A stretch of 11,381 bases of DNA from Rhodocollybia butyracea (lineage: Eukaryota > Basidiomycota > Agaricomycetes > Agaricales > Omphalotaceae), in the NCBI GenBank assembly GCA_015501585.1, contig JADNRY010001351.1, positions 1 to 11,381 of the forward strand, read 5' to 3'. A program made the translations under genes and the position numbers. Below, piece after piece: positions 10,217-11,381 of this stretch. How positions within the stretch are numbered: the first letter of the stretch is position 1; each line of letters starts with the position of its first letter. The notes below the pieces were generated by a model that ran no database searches, was not told the DNA's origin, and worked only from the letters and a program-made list of their open reading frames with translations.

Positions 10217-11381
10217 ATGAAATTTATAGACGGATTCTGGCTGCTGAAGAACGGCGTCAAGCCTTATTATGGCTTACAGGTAAGATCTCAATTGATTCAA
10301 AATCCATGGACTGAATTTTTAAACCCTTTGCAGGCAGTGAAAGTTGACCAGCTGCCCGACGGCTACGAGCTCCAGGTTTCAACTAAGCCCATCAGACATC
10401 GTGGAGATACACTAGGGGTATGCGCTTGACTTTTTGCTGATTCCAATCACTTTGGATCTGATGAGTCATCGTTGATCAGGACCTGTCTTGACGGTCAAAG
10501 TTCATTCTCCCACGAAGGCGTGGTATGTTCGTCTCGTATTGTTGACCTTATGCTAGCTTAGTTCCAAGTAGGTGGGTGTGAATATTTGCCATTTTAGCAA
10601 CGCCGAGCCACTTGTGAACATTCCGTTGTTCCCAAATTCCAAGCCTGTTCCCAATGTCAAGCTCAATAAAGTTGGCTCCGACCACACTTTAAGTACCGCC
10701 GGCCTGGAGGTCCTTATCACTGAAAATCCCTATACCATCACCTTCAAATCACCCAAACGAATCCTGACTTTTGCAGGGCCAAGACATCAGGGTGTTTTCG
10801 TACGTTCCTTCTCAGTGGACTCTTTCCAGCGCGTCCAATAGGTGCTCCTTCCTCTCCTCCATCTTTCTCATACGCTGATCATCTCACATGAAGCTCGTGC
10901 ATGGCCACTGACCGACGTGATCTAACCCCAATCCCCAGCCTCCTCCACCTCTAGTGCGATACATCAACTCGGAGCTGAAATATATCCCCCGGAGAGCTGA
11001 TTTATGGTTTTGGAGACAGTTCGGGGCCTTTGTTAAGAATGGTGGGTGTCGATATCTATCCAATGCATTCTTGCTCAGACATTGTGTTCCAGGTTCAAAG
11101 TATCAAATATGGAACCAAGGTATGTGCGTTGCAGCAACGGTTCAATCCGTTCTCATCCCACTGTTCCAGATGGAGGAACTTCTAGCGAAAGGCATACAAA
11201 TGTGTTCCCTTCTACATGATAATCGCGGTTACGGGGTTTTCATAAACCATCCTGGCGAGGTGGAAGTCGAAGTCGGTAGCGAAAAGGTCTCCCGGGTCGG
11301 GGTATCTACTGTTGGAAGTAGCTTGGAGATATTTTATTATCTACGGAGAGACTCCGCTTCAGGTAAATTTGTTCGGTTTTG
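10217..11381 (+). CDS. GH31 alpha-xylosidase-like glycosidase, 5' part (runs off the right edge)
   Basis: The N-terminus (MKFIDGFWLLKNGVKPYYG) with no signal peptide matches the intracellular YicI-type alpha-xylosidase branch of GH31, which removes alpha-xylosyl residues from xyloglucan oligosaccharides. Exons: 10217-10279, 10334-10417, 10480-10522, 10572-10841, 10894-11041, 11093-11119, 11170-11362, then a donor GTAAAT at 11363; introns are 49-62 nt. The N-terminal beta-sandwich shows KPIRHRGDTLG, ENPYTITFKSPKR, PSQWTLSSASN, LVRYINSELK, QFGAFVKNG, YQIWNQDGGTSSE and RGYGVFINHPGEVEVEVGS. The catalytic (beta/alpha)8 barrel and its two Asp lie beyond the window. Frame slips: losses near 10415, 10517, 10920, 11015, 11190 and 11218; gains (or two-base losses) near 10800, 10990 and 11328. 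Other GH31 activities such as alpha-glucosidase or transglucosidase cannot be excluded without the active site. Confidence 0.88.

Overview
The window looks like nuclear DNA of a filamentous fungus, most likely an Agaricomycete (mushroom-forming basidiomycete). The genes are cut by very many short introns of about 45-65 nt with GTATGT/GTAAGT/GTNNGT donors and CAG/TAG acceptors. The gene content (GH3 beta-glucosidase, GH31 alpha-xylosidase-like enzyme, flavin-dependent halogenase) fits a plant- or litter-degrading fungus. I saw no operons, ribosome binding sites, CRISPR arrays, tRNAs or transposons.

Layout, left to right. Bases 1-287 (minus) hold the 5' part of a gene I cannot name firmly. Bases 450-773 (minus) hold a doubtful 107-codon ORF. 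Bases 945-2352 (minus) are a PLP-dependent L-serine/threonine dehydratase in six exons. Bases 2353-2716 are a divergent promoter region with a TATA box for the next gene. Bases 2717-6228 (plus) are a secreted GH3 beta-glucosidase in about 20 exons. Bases 6340-8436 (minus) are a flavin-dependent halogenase in nine exons, tail-to-tail with the GH3 gene. Bases 8437-8913 are intergenic and carry a strong hairpin. From 8914 to at least 9547 (minus) there is an intron-containing gene I do not recognise. Bases 9548-10216 are mostly non-coding. From 10217 to the window end (plus) lies the 5' part of a GH31 gene.

The most striking property is shared by every recognisable gene. After splicing at clear sites, the frame slips by one base about 30 times, mostly by loss of one base in a short homopolymer (especially G or C) and a few times by gain of one. 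On each side of a slip the family motifs resume at once, catalytic motifs and splice sites stay intact, and I saw no clear substitution-type nonsense mutation in the four recognised genes. This reads like an unpolished assembly rather than four independently decaying genes, but sequence alone cannot exclude decay. No single ORF therefore represents any of these proteins, and exon joins below are conceptual.

Functionally, GH3 and GH31 fit plant cell-wall oligosaccharide breakdown (beta-glucosides and probably xyloglucan side chains), the dehydratase is amino-acid catabolism, and the halogenase points to halogenated aromatic metabolites. No polyketide synthase, peptide synthetase, terpene cyclase or methyltransferase is visible beside it, so no biosynthetic cluster can be claimed from this window.
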